NCBI RefSeq assembly: GCF_021869535.1 | Contig: NW_026262581.1 | Coordinates: 117,456,771 to 117,520,770 of the forward strand | Length of the DNA stretch: 64,000 nucleotides | DNA from: Mytilus californianus | Taxonomy: Eukaryota > Mollusca > Bivalvia > Mytilida > Mytilidae | Reading direction: 5' to 3' | Shown: positions 11,914-22,492 of the stretch, piece after piece | Layout of the letters: every line of letters starts with the position of its first letter | Position numbering within the stretch: the first letter of the stretch is position 1 | Translations under genes and position numbers: made by a program | Notes under the pieces: generated by a model | Database searches by the model: none | What the model was told of the DNA's origin: nothing | What the model saw: only the letters and a program-made list of their open reading frames with translations

Positions 11914-12192
11914 TGATATATTTTAAATCTTAGATATATATAGTTTTAAAATTATGTTAAATATTGTATATAATTAATCATTTAATAGTCTCTCATAATT
12001 CTTAATAGAATGGCGCTTGTATATGTTTTAGTATTTAAGCTAATGATATTTTACTGTTAGTTTTAATATACTATATGTTTTATATATGTTTTTCAATATT
12101 TTATGTTATACGCAATGTTTTATATGTATATTGGAATGTATAATGTTATACAAGTGGTGAGACTTTAATAAAATATTGAATCTGAATCTGAA

Positions 12193-12199
12193 TCCAAAG
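12193..12199. repeat. Target-site duplication of LINE-B, right copy
   Basis: TCCAAAG, directly after the (TGAATC)n tail of LINE-B. See 7754-7760. Confidence 0.88.
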
Positions 12200-12807
12200 G
12201 TGTTTACAACTTTATCCATTGAGCATCGATCAGAAATAATGGGGTTTTCAAAATGATTTACACTCGTTACAAATTTATCTAATTGATCATTATATAAAAC
12301 GTCACTCACTTCACCAATGCGACTGTTAAAATCTCCGCATATCAAAACAATGCCCTTTTCACTATAATCTAAAACAATACTTTCAATAATCTCATGAAAA
12401 TCAATATCACAAATATTATAATATTTCGATTTCTCGTGTGGAATGTAAGAAAAACAAACAAAGACATCTTTAGTTGTATTGAAAAATGTGTGCTCAAATT
12501 TTAAAAGTAAAATACCATGGTTGACTTCTTTTTCAACAAAAATACCTTTACATAAGTGTTGTTTACAATATACAGCTAAACCACCTTCATTTCTGGTACC
12601 AATATTTTTATTTCTACAAAGACAAGTTATTTTTTCAAACCCTTCAATGTTTATAAAGTTATTTTCTTGTAACCATGTTTCACTAAAAAATAAAATGTTA
12701 TACTTGTCTATTAGATTCAGAAAGTTATTATCATTATAAACTGATGTAAGGCCATTGATATTCCAACATAAACATTTTAATGTCTCAGAAAGTTCCCTGG
12801 AAATGTC
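12193..12807 (-). CDS. LINE-A ORF2, 5' part: APE-type endonuclease
   Basis: An open frame of 205 codons running from the ORF1 stop codon (TAG, 12808-12810) to the LINE-B insertion point. Motifs in order: CLCWNINGL (Asn), FFSETWL (catalytic Glu) and ICGDFNSRIG (Asp/Asn). The remaining SDH motif is in the piece ending at 4976. There is no ATG, GTG, TTG or CTG in this frame before about 12345, past the first two catalytic motifs. Translation must therefore come through the TAG from ORF1, or start in an unusual way. ATGs near 12768-12775 are out of frame and soon hit a stop. Confidence 0.88.
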
Positions 12808-13743
12808 CTATGGTTTATATTCTTTACCACCAACAAATATGCGGTCTTTAACGAAATACGCCTTTATCTCTTGTTCGCGCAACTCCTTAAGTATGGGTAA
12901 TTTTTCCTTCCTCCGTATCTGGATTTCTTTAGGCAATTGTTCCGAGACGCCAAATTTCGAACCTTTCAAATTTTTTGCGTTTTTCTTTACCAAATCCCTA
13001 CTTTCAAATGTTGAGAATTTTACTAAAATTGGACGTGTCTTTTCACCCTTTTTGCCTAATCGATGAGCATCTGAAATAACCACTTTCGTAGCAGAACCGT
13101 CTATTTTCATGTTATTTTCACAAAACCTGCCAATAATTTCAGAACAAATTTCCTCCTCAGTTTCTTTAATATTATAAAAGATTAAGTTATTTTGCATCGA
13201 CTTCATTTGGATATCAATCAATTCGTCTTTAAGTTTGTTGTTTTCTTTCTTCATGTTGTCGACGGACGCATTTATTTCGTCTACAGAATTTTTTTTCCCG
13301 CTTACAGATTTCATTTGTTTCGATACTTTATCAAGTTCTGACTTAAAAGATTCAACTTTATCGAAATTGTTACTGATAAGCTGCGTCGATTTTTCAACTT
13401 GTTCCAAACGGTCGTCCATGACTTTGGCATTTATTTCTAGTTTTACAACTTTAGCATTCAAAGAAGTAACTAAGGAGTCTATTTTGTCAAGTTTATTAAG
13501 TTTATTTTCAAATGTATCCATTCTCTGAAATAACTCATCAACCCAGACTGGACGTTGTTGGGATGTGTATTGCATGACTGGCGATGAATGTTGTACCTGT
13601 TGCATAGGATATATTGCACCGGAGTTCGGAGTAGAGCATAGCTGTTGATTTTGTAGTTGAAACATCGGGTTAGGACTAGGCGAGTACATTAAGTTTGTAT
13701 CTTGAGTAAAACGTTGCTGGTTCATATTGTTCATATTGCTCAT
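12808..13743 (-). CDS. LINE-A ORF1 protein: coiled coil plus RNA-binding domain
   Basis: 311 codons. Residues 1-60 are Asn/Gln/Met-rich and probably disordered. Residues about 70-185 form a long heptad-rich coiled coil (repeating LNKLDKIDSL and VDNMKKENNKLKDEL patterns), as expected for ORF1 trimerisation. Residues about 190-311 fit an RNA-binding domain: NNLIFYNI, then AHRLGKKGEKTRPILVKF, then a C-terminal basic region. It would package element RNA. Start chosen at the first ATG (13743), but the frame is open for about 70 codons upstream, including a Lys/Arg-rich patch, so the true N-terminus may be longer. It ends in TAG followed in frame by ORF2. Confidence 0.85.
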   Translation of the reverse strand: MSNMNNMNQQRFTQDTNLMYSPSPNPMFQLQNQQLCSTPNSGAIYPMQQVQHSSPVMQYTSQQRPVWVDELFQRMDTFENKLNKLDKIDSLVTSLNAKVVKLEINAKVMDDRLEQVEKSTQLISNNFDKVESFKSELDKVSKQMKSVSGKKNSVDEINASVDNMKKENNKLKDELIDIQMKSMQNNLIFYNIKETEEEICSEIIGRFCENNMKIDGSATKVVISDAHRLGKKGEKTRPILVKFSTFESRDLVKKNAKNLKGSKFGVSEQLPKEIQIRRKEKLPILKELREQEIKAYFVKDRIFVGGKEYKP

Positions 13744-13955
13744 TAAACTTGGATTGTCAAATAAAGGGTATGTGTGATTGTTTACATTCGTTATGTCGCC
13801 TGTGTACAGCTCACCTTTGTTTACATTTGTCGAACTGAGTATGTCCTTTTTTTTACTTTTCTTTCTGGATGGCTTATTTTCTATTTTTGTATTGTATTGA
13901 ATTGATTGTCCTTGATTGACATGGACAATAGACAGACAATAGGTATCTACGTATA

Positions 13956-14044
13956 TGTAAGAGAATGATAATCCCTTTCTTCATGATTAAGTACGAGCGT
14001 TAGCGAGTACTTATCATGAAGTAAGGGATTATCATTCTCTTACA
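13956..14044. repeat. Foldback palindrome 1
   Basis: Near-perfect inverted arms of about 40 bases (left TGTAAGAGAATGATAATCCC, right its complement ending at 14044) meet at a GC-rich tip reading GAGCGTTAGCGAG. It would fold as a long hairpin. It lies at the 5' edge of LINE-A. No transposase; best read as a foldback MITE. Confidence 0.85.
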
Positions 14045-14549
14045 AACTTAGAATATTGCCGTAAAGTGCTCAAGGCTCAAATGATCTCTTGATTGGTTGT
14101 ATTCAAGAATTAGTTTCATTGTCAGTACAATGTTTATAATTGATGCATGACTTCCTTTTTCGGTATGTCATTTATGGATTAGTTTTAGTGATGTAAGGAC
14201 TTTCTTATCATTTGGAAAATATTTAACAAAAAATGCGTTATAGATATTAAGTGACACAGCAGTACAAAGAAATGGTAGGAATTATATATGTTTCCTGATT
14301 GTAAGTATGAATGTAAATCATGTAATATTTTAGTGAGGAATTATCCTTTTTTTTTATTTACAGTTTAAATCAATAAATATATTTGAGTTACAACTTACTT
14401 TTATTTCACAGCCAATATTTTGGTCCGGCTTTTTACATCAAATACTATTTCATTATATCAGGGAAATGTTCAAATAAAATGCCTTTGAAAGTTTTTAATA
14501 TATTCAAAACCTAAATTAAATTCCTGTTTTATTTTTATTTTATCGGAAT

Positions 14550-14916
14550 ATTGGAATTAACTATTCTTCCCATACCGCTGATCCAGTAATCAAAGTTTTG
14601 GAAAGCTAAAGATTTAAGTAATTTTTTTATTTTAAAGATTTTTTTTTATTGCATTGCTTTGATATTGTTTAATTTTTTAGTAATTTGAAGTTATTAATAT
14701 TTTTATAATAACATTCACGGTACCAATTTTACTGCACCAGTAAACTTCCAACTTATTTTGAGTTTTTTGTTTGTTTCACAATTCAACTTTTAGTCAGTTT
14801 CAATCACTGTGTGGTAAATCCTTTCAATCTGATAAATGTGCTTCGGACATGTAACTCATTTATATAAATTCTTTGTTTTGAACTGTAAATAGACCCAAAA
14901 TAATAAAATAATCCCT
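14550..14916 (+). repeat. Left arm of a long inverted repeat
   Basis: About 370 bases that reappear inverted at 17152-17532. Shared landmarks include GGAATTAACTATTCTTCCCA, GCATTGCTTTGATATTG, CAGTTTCAATCACTGTGTGG and TTTTGAACTGTAAATAGACC. The arms have diverged by substitutions and small indels. Confidence 0.8.
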
Positions 14917-14976
14917 TACTAAGAACATGACTTACATTCATTCTTCACAGTTAAGAGGCATCAATTATACATCTAG

Positions 14977-15085
14977 TGAATGCCAGGCATTAAAACTTTT
15001 CCAACTGGACAGGTAAGTCTGTACTTAGAGTAGTTTTTGATGTGGAAATACAGCCATTTTTGTCCATTTGTTATGATGAACCTTA
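14977..15085 (-). repeat. Dispersed repeat fragment, inverted to 4590-4695
   Basis: It contains TTTTCCAACTGGACAGGTAA and GTTATGATGAACCTTAA, which occur in reverse complement in the 4590-4695 block. It sits inside the 14550-17532 inverted-repeat unit. Confidence 0.65.
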
Positions 15086-16600
15086 AGCTTATATCCTGAA
15101 ATTTGATGAAGATTTTTCAACCGAACATCATTTCAGGCATTAAAATACACCAGCGACGTACATCCTCTGTTTAAACTCTCCATTATTTCAGGAATTGAGA
15201 GTTATTTTCTATTGTTCATCTTCATTCATCCGGATGTTTTGCCTTTTGAATATTTCTATGGACACTTTCTTAAAATGTCTTCACCCATGGAAATAATTCT
15301 AAAGAACGTAACGCGATATTGAATGAACATGAAAACTTAGTAAAACGGCTGATACTGGTTTTTTTTTAGGTGGGATCGTAGTAATACAATGAACACTAAA
15401 TATCTCGAGTAGTAATTCCATCGTATAAAATATAGTATAGAAATTCACTAAAAGCAAACAACAATATCCGCAGTTTGTTTTTTCTTGGCAGAATTTCTAT
15501 CACACATAGTATCCAAGCGGGTAAAAACGAATATTATCCATTGCGTGCCGTTCCTCTTCAGTCTGTGCATCTACAAAATATTAACTGCGTTAACTCAGTT
15601 GAATTATTTTGTAATATTGAACACATTAACATTATTCAATAATGAAAATTAGAGAAAGAATTTATTTCACTTAATGATTTCCTTTTCATTTTATCGTTTA
15701 AAAATCCATCTCCTTGAAATTTAAAATGTTGTATTTTGATTTTGTACAGCAAAAATCGTATGTTGCATTTTAATACTTTAATTAATAACAGAAGAGTTAC
15801 TCTGATAGTTTCTACAATAATATTGTGGTGTAGTAGCATAAATATTTCAAAATGGCGTATTCGGCATATTATTTAAATGTTTGTTGTTGTATACATTTGA
15901 ATTCATTATAGTACTAATGATTATAAAATTTGAGGGGGGGGGGGTAAAATTTGAATAAGGCTTCTATAAAATATTGGGAGCGGTTTTATTCAATTTTCGA
16001 CAGTAACGCGTAACATAATCAAATACTTTTAGTTTGCTTGGATTGCAATTTTTGACTCATCTAAAACATGCATCAAATTTGTGTTCGTTGTAATGAGCAA
16101 AGGGAAGGAAAAAGTTGGGTTAAGCCTGAAACACTGTTTTCTTGTTGAATTTTATTACATCTAATAGAGTGGTTTGAAATATAGAATCACATTTTGTTTC
16201 CGAAATGACTTATAATCGAGTACACCCTTATTAGTTAAATAACCTAGACTAAAGTGTTACATACCTGGAATTTTTTTCTAGTTGTACCATTTCATTTTTC
16301 TTCGACGATTCAACATCCAATATAGTTTTTATCAAACGAAAAACACACATAAACCATTTACATATATGCATCAATATTAACTTTTCTCTCTCACGAAATA
16401 CCACTTATAACACAAATAAATATCCTTTCAATCCCACTAGAAGAAAGACGTGCGTATTCAATGACTTAAAACATAAATCTGGATGAACTTTAGTCAAGAT
16501 CTTTTATAGTAATTATTCTACTGTTCATTGTGCTCTCGACCAATGAAATTGTAGGATTTGATGTCTCTTAATTGTGAAGAATTAATGTAAATCATGTTCT
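15086..16600. other. Non-coding interior of the inverted-repeat unit
   Basis: AT-rich with a G run near 15936-15944. No ORF with a recognisable domain. If the 14550/17532 arms belong to a transposon, this interior contains no transposase and the unit would be non-autonomous. Confidence 0.4.
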
Positions 16601-16714
16601 GTAATAGTTATCCCATGAGGACGCGGTGTGTCAGTTTATCATCACCCCGATGGCCGGAGGCCAGAGGGTGATCTTACACTGACACACCAAGTCCGAGTGG
16701 GATAACTATTTTAC
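16601..16714. repeat. Foldback palindrome 2
   Basis: Arms of about 55 bases. TAATAGTTATCCCA and GGTGTGTCAGT on the left are matched by complement on the right (ACTGACACACC, TGGGATAACTATT). The tip is GC-rich, GATGGCCGGAGGCCAGAGG. Unrelated in sequence to the other foldbacks but of the same design. Confidence 0.85.
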
Positions 16715-16886
16715 ATCCCAGCTCTTCTAGACTATATGAAAAAAACCATTTACGCTTCATAACACCTAGTTCAGAATGCCGTACAATAATTATAATATAC
16801 TTTATATATTACTATGTAGTATATACCCTTTATGAGCCCCGGATACAATGTTTAAATATCTTAAATTAACAGTGAGTCTGTATCTA

Positions 16887-16959
16887 GTCGTCTTGGTGTA
16901 GGGGTATGAATCGTGGCTTCATATGCTTAAGGTCTTGAGTTCGATTCCCGGCATAGACA
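16887..16959 (+). pseudogene. tRNA-like sequence (tRNA pseudogene or SINE head)
   Basis: It has an A-box-like TTGGTGTAGGGGTATGA and a B-box-like GAGTTCGATTCCC spaced as in a tRNA gene, with CAT in the anticodon position. Only the outer three acceptor pairs (GTC/GAC) form, and the T stem has a mismatch, so it is not a working tRNA gene. A tRNA-derived SINE head is the likeliest origin. Confidence 0.35.
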
Positions 16960-17151
16960 CTGGAATTTGAGTGGATTTTTTCTACATAAATTTTGAAAGT
17001 TAGTCTTTATTCCAAATAAATATTTCTAAGTTTTATTGTGTGTTCAACATTCCCACTCAAATGTTACAGAATGCAGAACAAGGAAACTCAATGTAGGCTG
17101 ATCCGACTCAGATCACCCCTGTTAGAACAAAGGAGTTGGGATGTAATAGTA

Positions 17152-17532
17152 CGGGATTATCCTATTATTTGGGTCTATTTACAGTTCAAAACAAAGAGTT
17201 TCTATAAAAACGAGTTTCTATATACAACTGCCCCGAAGCACATTTATCAGATTGAAAGGATTTATCACACAGTGATTGAAACTGTCTAAAAGTTGAATTG
17301 TGAAACAAACAAAAAATCAAATAAGTTGAAGTTTACTGGTGCAATAAAATTGGTACCTTTAATGTTATTATGAAAATATTAATGACTTCAAATTACTAAA
17401 AAAAATCAACAATATCAAAGCAATGCAAAAAAAAAAAGAAAAAAAAGTTTTAAAATAAAAAATAACCTAAATCTTTAGCTTTCCAAAACTCTTATTACTG
17501 GACCAGCAGTTGGGAAGAATAGTTATTTCCAA
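17152..17532 (-). repeat. Right arm of a long inverted repeat
   Basis: Reverse complement of 14550-14916. Together they bound a unit of about 3.0 kb. The outermost bases do not show a clear target-site duplication to me. Confidence 0.8.
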
Positions 17533-18134
17533 AATTCCCCCAAACTTCGTTCTGAGTAGACGATCAGTTTGATTATAAATTTTCCTGCAGATTATTGGGT
17601 ACAACACGGGGTAAATGAAAAGAAAACCACACAAAAATTACAAAATGAAATAAAATTCTTTAAATATTATACTCAGAAGATTCATTTCTAATATTTAGGT
17701 GTATTTTAAGTTAGCGAAAGTCCAAATAACTGTCCAATCATTGGAAATAATGGGCGCCGGCCCTACGGGCCTCCGCAGTACATAATTGAATTATTTGAGT
17801 TTTGTTTTATCTTCCAACTACATGAACATTCGGTGAAATATTCTTAATGGATGGTTTTTAAAAAATATAGGTTCATAAATAAAGTAAAGAAGAATGATTA
17901 GGGAAATTTTAAAATAAATGTGTTTTGCTAGAAGGACTGTACTGTAATTTGGAAAAGGCACATTCAGAAACAGGCCAAGACGACAGAGACCGTATGATTA
18001 AACAACTTAATAATGGCTATGGAAACATTTTGAGTGCGTGATTACATTGAACTATTTCTTTCACTTTGTGAAAATTGAAGCATGGATGAGAAAAAAGGCA
18101 CATAGGGAAAGGAGTAGTATAGTTAATATAATAA
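17533..18134. other. Non-coding stretch
   Basis: AT-rich, with a short GC-rich patch near 17750-17775 (GGGCGCCGGCCCTACGGGCC). No gene seen. Confidence 0.4.
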
Positions 18135-18225
18135 AATATTGCTAATGAGACAACTCTCTACCAAATGATTTAGAAGTTAACAATTATAGGTCACCGTACG
18201 GCCTTCAACAATGAGCATCTATCTT
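18135..18225 (-). repeat. CATACCACATCT-tail repeat, copy 3 (short)
   Basis: It carries GAGACAACTCTC, AACAATTATAGGTCACC and ACGGCCTTCAACAATGAGC; the extreme end is lost. It lies immediately upstream of the PLE copy that follows. Confidence 0.7.
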
Positions 18226-18298
18226 AAAATTAATACTATTTAATCTAAAGATTTTAACAGCAGAGGACAGGTCGATTTAATGGATTTCCTATCAAACC

Positions 18299-19560
18299 AT
18301 GATGGAAACACTTTTAAGTTATTATGGTGTACTAAGTATGAACACTAAAGAGATTTATCCTGCTGAACTGACTTTAAATATAGCTAATACTAACAATGAA
18401 CACTGTCCTTTCCTGAATCTTGATATCTATATCTTTATCGGGAAGCTTAATACCATAATTTACGATAAAAGAGATGATTTTTCATTTCCTATTGTTAATT
18501 ATCCATTTTTAGATGGTTACGTTCCCTTGTCACCATCTTATGGTGTTTATATATCTCAACTTGTTCGATTCGCTCGTGTATGTAACAACGTATTTGATTT
18601 TAACGAAAGAAATCTCTGCATTACTGAAATATTATTACACCAGGGTTTTCGATATCACAAACTTGTCAAAAACATTTCCTAAATTTTATCATCGGTACAA
18701 GGACATCATTCGTAAATATAAATCAACATGCAGACATCTTATACGTTCAGGTATTTCACATCCAATCTTTTATGGTAATATTCTATACAAAGCACACAAA
18801 TGTCGTCATTCTCCTCAAAAGCTAACCAAACCTTTAAACAGACTTATTCAGAAGTGATATAGTTTCGATACTGTTGTCAGGTCATTAAAGATGGCATTTT
18901 TTTGAATTCATATTGATTCGCTCATAGGGTCTTTGCATCGGAAATAAACACATTTATTCTAAAACCAATTGTTGGTATGATACGGGTTATGTTCTCGTAT
19001 ATTTTATGATGGTATGATACTTAACCCCTAACGGGAGATGAAAACATAATCTTTCAATCAGTTTAAATGAGATCTGGAGCTTGCATGTCAGTAACTGCTA
19101 GTAGTCCTTTGTTAATTTATGTTGATCATTGTCATTTTGCTTTGTTTCTTCTGTCACCTATTCCAACATCGGACTCGGACTTCTTTTAAACTGTACTGTT
19201 GCTGTGTGTTTGTTTATTCTACATTGGCTAGAGGTATAGGGGAGGGTTGTGATCTCACAAACATGTTTAACCCCGCCGCAGTTTGTGCCTGTCCCAAGTC
19301 AGGAACCTCTGGCCTTTGTTAGTCTTGTATGTTTTTTAAAATTTTGGTTCATTTATATGTTTCGGAGTTTAGTGTGACGTCCATTTTCGCTGAACAAGTA
19401 TACATTTTTGTTTAGGGGCCATCTAAAGCCCGCCTCCGGGTGCGGGCGGGATTTTCTCGCAGTGTTGAAGACCCATTGGTGGCCTTGGGCTGTTTTCTGC
19501 TCTTTGGCCGGGTTGTTGTCTCTTTGACACATTCCCAGTTTCCATTCTCAATTTTAAGAT
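18299..19560 (+). pseudogene. Penelope-like reverse transcriptase, 5'-truncated copy with its 3' UTR (PLE copy 1)
   Basis: The coding part (18299-18857) begins just after the position of the catalytic YLDD motif and reads ELTLNIANTN, FLNLDIYI, then YDKRDDFSFPIVNYPFLDG and YGVYISQLVRFARVC. A frameshift near 18665 moves it to the frame reading FYHRYKDIIRKY, ISHPIFYGNILYK and LNRLIQK, and a nonsense codon (TGA, 18855-18857) follows. The FLDLDI segment and the block after it are typical of Penelope-like and related retroelement polymerases. The non-coding part (18858-19560) is GC-richer. It includes TGCCTGTCCCAAGTCAGGA and GCCCGCCTCCGGGTGCGGGC and ends in TTCCATTCTCAATTTTA. The copy at 57862-59115 and the solo tail at 47874-48245 have the same ending. 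Dead copy. Confidence 0.8.
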
Positions 19561-20204
19561 TACATAACAAAATGTAACAACAGAGCTCTTAGTAATACGT
19601 CCAAATCTGATTCAGAGGTGGCTTTTAATTTGACTGATTTTCACAATGTCTGGTGTGTTCCATGTATTTCAAAATGGCAATGGTCGTGAATTAACAGCTT
19701 TTACGTTTTTTTTTGATAAGCCTGTAAATCCAAATGCTAGAAGAACAGGCGCAAATGCAAGAAGAACGGGGCACTGTGCAAAAGTCGGTGCCACAGCTCC
19801 GCACCCTTTTGTAACAAATATTCTTAACACCACTTTCTATCAAGTTTACAATTTTTTTTAATTTTAATAATGATTTTATATTAGGTTATTAGAATTTTAA
19901 ACCTCAGTTTTCATCATGTTATTATGTACCTAATATATTTCAAATTTGAATAAATATCTTTTTATTTACTCTGATTTAAATTTTAGGCATTAAGATTAAT
20001 ACCTGAACATATTTTTCAGGATTTACGCTTAAATCCTAGATTTAACAGTAATGCTTAACATCATTTAGGCAATAGACTTAATGTTTAGGCGTTAGCTTAT
20101 TGCCTAGGAATTAAGCTTATATATACCCTGCCACCTCCTGTCTGTGTTTTTGTTTGATGTTTTTCTTTGTATCGATCTGATGAGATAAGCCTTTTTCAAC
20201 TAAT
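19561..20204. repeat. Spacer plus right partner of the 4484 inverted-repeat set
   Basis: About 19985-20135 contains GGCGTTAGCTTATTGCCTAGG and several AGGCATTAAG-type words, inverted relative to 4500-4600. The match resumes at 20570-20605 (CCTAATTTCACTTATTGCCG), so a tail repeat (copy 4) has inserted between the two halves. The rest holds only a short ORF (19646-19861) without a recognisable domain. Confidence 0.5.
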
Positions 20205-20565
20205 TTTTATATTTGTTCTTATGTTGTGCTGTTACACCACTGTCCCAGGTTAGTGGGAGGGTTGAGCCCGCCACTTTTTTATATGCCTGTCCCAAGTCAG
20301 TAGCCTGTAGTTCAGTGGTTTTCGTTGGTTCATGTCTGTCATATTTGTTTTTCGTAACTTGTTTTGTTATGAGTTAAGCCGTTAGTTTTCTCAATTGAAT
20401 TGTTTCATATTTTTCATGTCGGGGCCTTTTATAGCCGACTACACGGTATGAGTTTTTCTCATTGTTGAAGGCCGTACGGTTGCCTATAATTGCTTACATC
20501 CTCTTCATTTGAACTTTGGTGGATAGTTGTCTCATTGGCAATCATACCACATCTCCTTATTTTTA
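20205..20565 (+). repeat. CATACCACATCT-tail repeat, copy 4
   Basis: A long, well-preserved copy: TGTTACACCACTGTCCCAGG, TGCCTGTCCCAAGTCAG, GGGCCTTTTATAGCCGACTA, GAAGGCCGTACGG, and the end TTGGCAATCATACCACATCT. It splits the inverted-repeat block at 19985-20605. Confidence 0.85.
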
Positions 20566-21653
20566 TATTAAAACCTAATTTCACTTATTGCCGCTAACGT
20601 ATACATGAAAATCTTCTAAATAGACGATAGCAAATATGTTGAGGTTATAATGTTAGTGCTGTAATAAATCTAAATATAATTTCTGTGTCGATTTGTTAAG
20701 ATAATTATTTCTCAATTTAAATCGATGCCGTCAGTGATATAAACTTGCATGCTATGATATCGTGTATTACTGTAGTATTCTGTAATACGTTTGATTATCA
20801 CGGTAGGTATAGTGCCCGGCTGGGATCTTGGTTGTTCGAGTAATTTGATCGGGTTTTTTCGAGTGTGACAACATTTTTTCAAGTGAATATGATCAAAAAT
20901 GTAAACACACAGACTTCCTTTCTGGTAAAACGTGAAAACAGATGCTAGAACCTTATTTACAAGATCATAAAGGGTAAATTAGTATTTTTGATAAAAAGAT
21001 ATTATCAACCCTACATTATTTTGTTCTAAAAACGTTTAATATAGCCTTACAATGCTTTATTCCAAAATATAGATTAAAGCCATTTTTATACACATACCAA
21101 TGCAAATGTCAACGGAAATGTGCACATGGAATCTATGTATGCTTAGATATACAGACACTTTACAAAATTTCTTCTTTTTGCATTGAAAAGGACATTTTGG
21201 AGAGTAAATTCAATTTCTATGTCCGTGTTTTTCGAGAGCAGTCCGTGTTTTTTCGAGTGTGTCCTTGTTTTATCGAGTGAAATAATACAAAATTCCTATG
21301 GCTTAGAATGTAATATGTCAGTGCATTTACGTTTAAAAAAACAATGAAAAGGTTCAAATAAAGTATTTTTCAAAGCACGAAACAATACATTAAACCAGTT
21401 TGATAATGCTGTATTAACACGTACATTTCACAAAAAGTCATCCTTCATTTGCATTCAACAATCTTCATATTAGTTTTCCAATATGGATTTCATATAGTAA
21501 ATATCTAGTGATGTAAACAATCTTTATGTGAGCCCAGACATGTTGGACTGAGACGTACGTACACATAGTGTGTAAAGCGGGTAAATGTGTTTTTTTACAG
21601 AAAACATATCCTTAATGTTTCATTTACTATTTGTCTTGATGAAAGTATTAGCT

Positions 21654-21786
21654 ATCTGGGTGTTATCAGGAGTGTACTGAATTTTACACATGTGTTGAAA
21701 ATATAAACACCCTGAAGCGCAACCGAAGGTCGTATGCATTTTTAACACCAGTGTAAAATTCCGTACACCCCTGACTGTACCGAGAT
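21654..21786. repeat. Foldback palindrome 3
   Basis: Arms of about 63 bases (ATCTGGGTGTTATCAGG, GAATTTTACAC on the left; complements on the right) around a tip reading GAAGCGCAACCGAAGGTCG. Nested in the 20800-23305 transposon candidate. Confidence 0.8.
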
Positions 21787-22437
21787 AACGAATTTATTTC
21801 TTATTTAGCGTTCGTTTACTTTTTTTTATTCCCGGGAATAAAAAATTGAAAAAAAATCTTATGACAAACTTCCACTACACATTTTTCAACACCGACGTTG
21901 TTGTGCATTTTTTAAATATTATCTATTTACTTTCTTTTTATTTTTTGGAAAATTTGGTATTAGTTGAAGAATATTGGAGAATTTTTCCTCTTCACTTGTT
22001 TTTTTTTTGTTTTTTTTTTTTTGGCAAAAAATTCAAAAATTTTATTTCTTTTTAATCTATAATTATTTTTTTTATTATTCTTTTTTCCAAAATTCTAATT
22101 TTCATAATTTTGGCAAATATTTTATTTTTTGGAAATTTTGGCATATTTTTTTTTATCGACGCTTGCCAAAGTGGGACGTCCGTTTGGCTGTGTGGGATGT
22201 TCAAGTACGCAGCCACGTCCGGTCAGAATGGAGCGTGTAGAGAGAGTGCTACGCTAATTGCACGTTGAGAACCCGTTCAACAGCTCTTTGAAGGGTCTGT
22301 AGGTGGCCTGTTGCAACGCAAAATTTCTGTCCAAATCCAATATACTCTCATTTCAGTGGCATTCTAAATTTCCCGACCTTTATCCCGAACGTCCTCTGTT
22401 ACAGGACCTACTTATTGGATTTTTTGTTAAATTGTTC

Positions 22438-22492
22438 TCGTCCTGAAAATGCATGACACATTTGCCATTGGACGTTAAGCAAGAATGAATCA
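22438..22492 (+). repeat. SINE-like 3' end fragment
   Basis: TCGTCCTGAAAATGCATGA and TTTGCCATTGGACGTTAAGC match the block at 25157-25235. The GGACGTTAAGCAA ending is a frequent 3' end of mollusc short repeats. Confidence 0.5.

Larger units (their letters stand above)
7761..12192 (+). mobile_element. LINE-B: 5'-truncated non-LTR retrotransposon inserted in LINE-A
   Basis: A 4432-bp insertion on the plus strand, opposite to its host. It starts inside ORF1 (5' truncation, usual for target-primed reverse transcription) and runs through an ORF2 with one frameshift. It ends in a 279-base 3' UTR with AATAAA near 12170 and a (TGAATC)n tail. A 7-bp target-site duplication flanks it. The near-intact state implies a fairly recent insertion. 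Its reverse transcriptase is clearly distinct from that of LINE-A. Confidence 0.93.
4851..13955 (-). mobile_element. LINE-A: APE-type non-LTR retrotransposon, split by LINE-B
   Basis: Minus-strand element with a coiled-coil ORF1 (12808-13743), an ORF2 encoding endonuclease plus reverse transcriptase (12193-12807 joined to 4976-7753), and a 3' UTR with AATAAA followed by an (ATTC)n tail near 4851-4875. LINE-B occupies 7761-12192. Removing LINE-B and one copy of the 7-bp duplication restores one uninterrupted ORF2 of about 1130 codons, so LINE-A was intact when it was hit. The 5' limit is uncertain. The reading frame stays open upstream of the first ORF1 ATG to the foldback at 13956, suggesting 5' truncation or a 5' UTR that is open by chance. 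The tetranucleotide tail and C-terminal Cys/His knuckle fit the CR1/L2/I-Jockey side of non-LTR elements; I cannot fix the clade by eye. Confidence 0.9.

Noticed and set aside
21846-22240. Overlapping Phe-rich ORFs
   Set aside because: They are translations of a T-rich tract within the TIR element, with no domain or splice signals.
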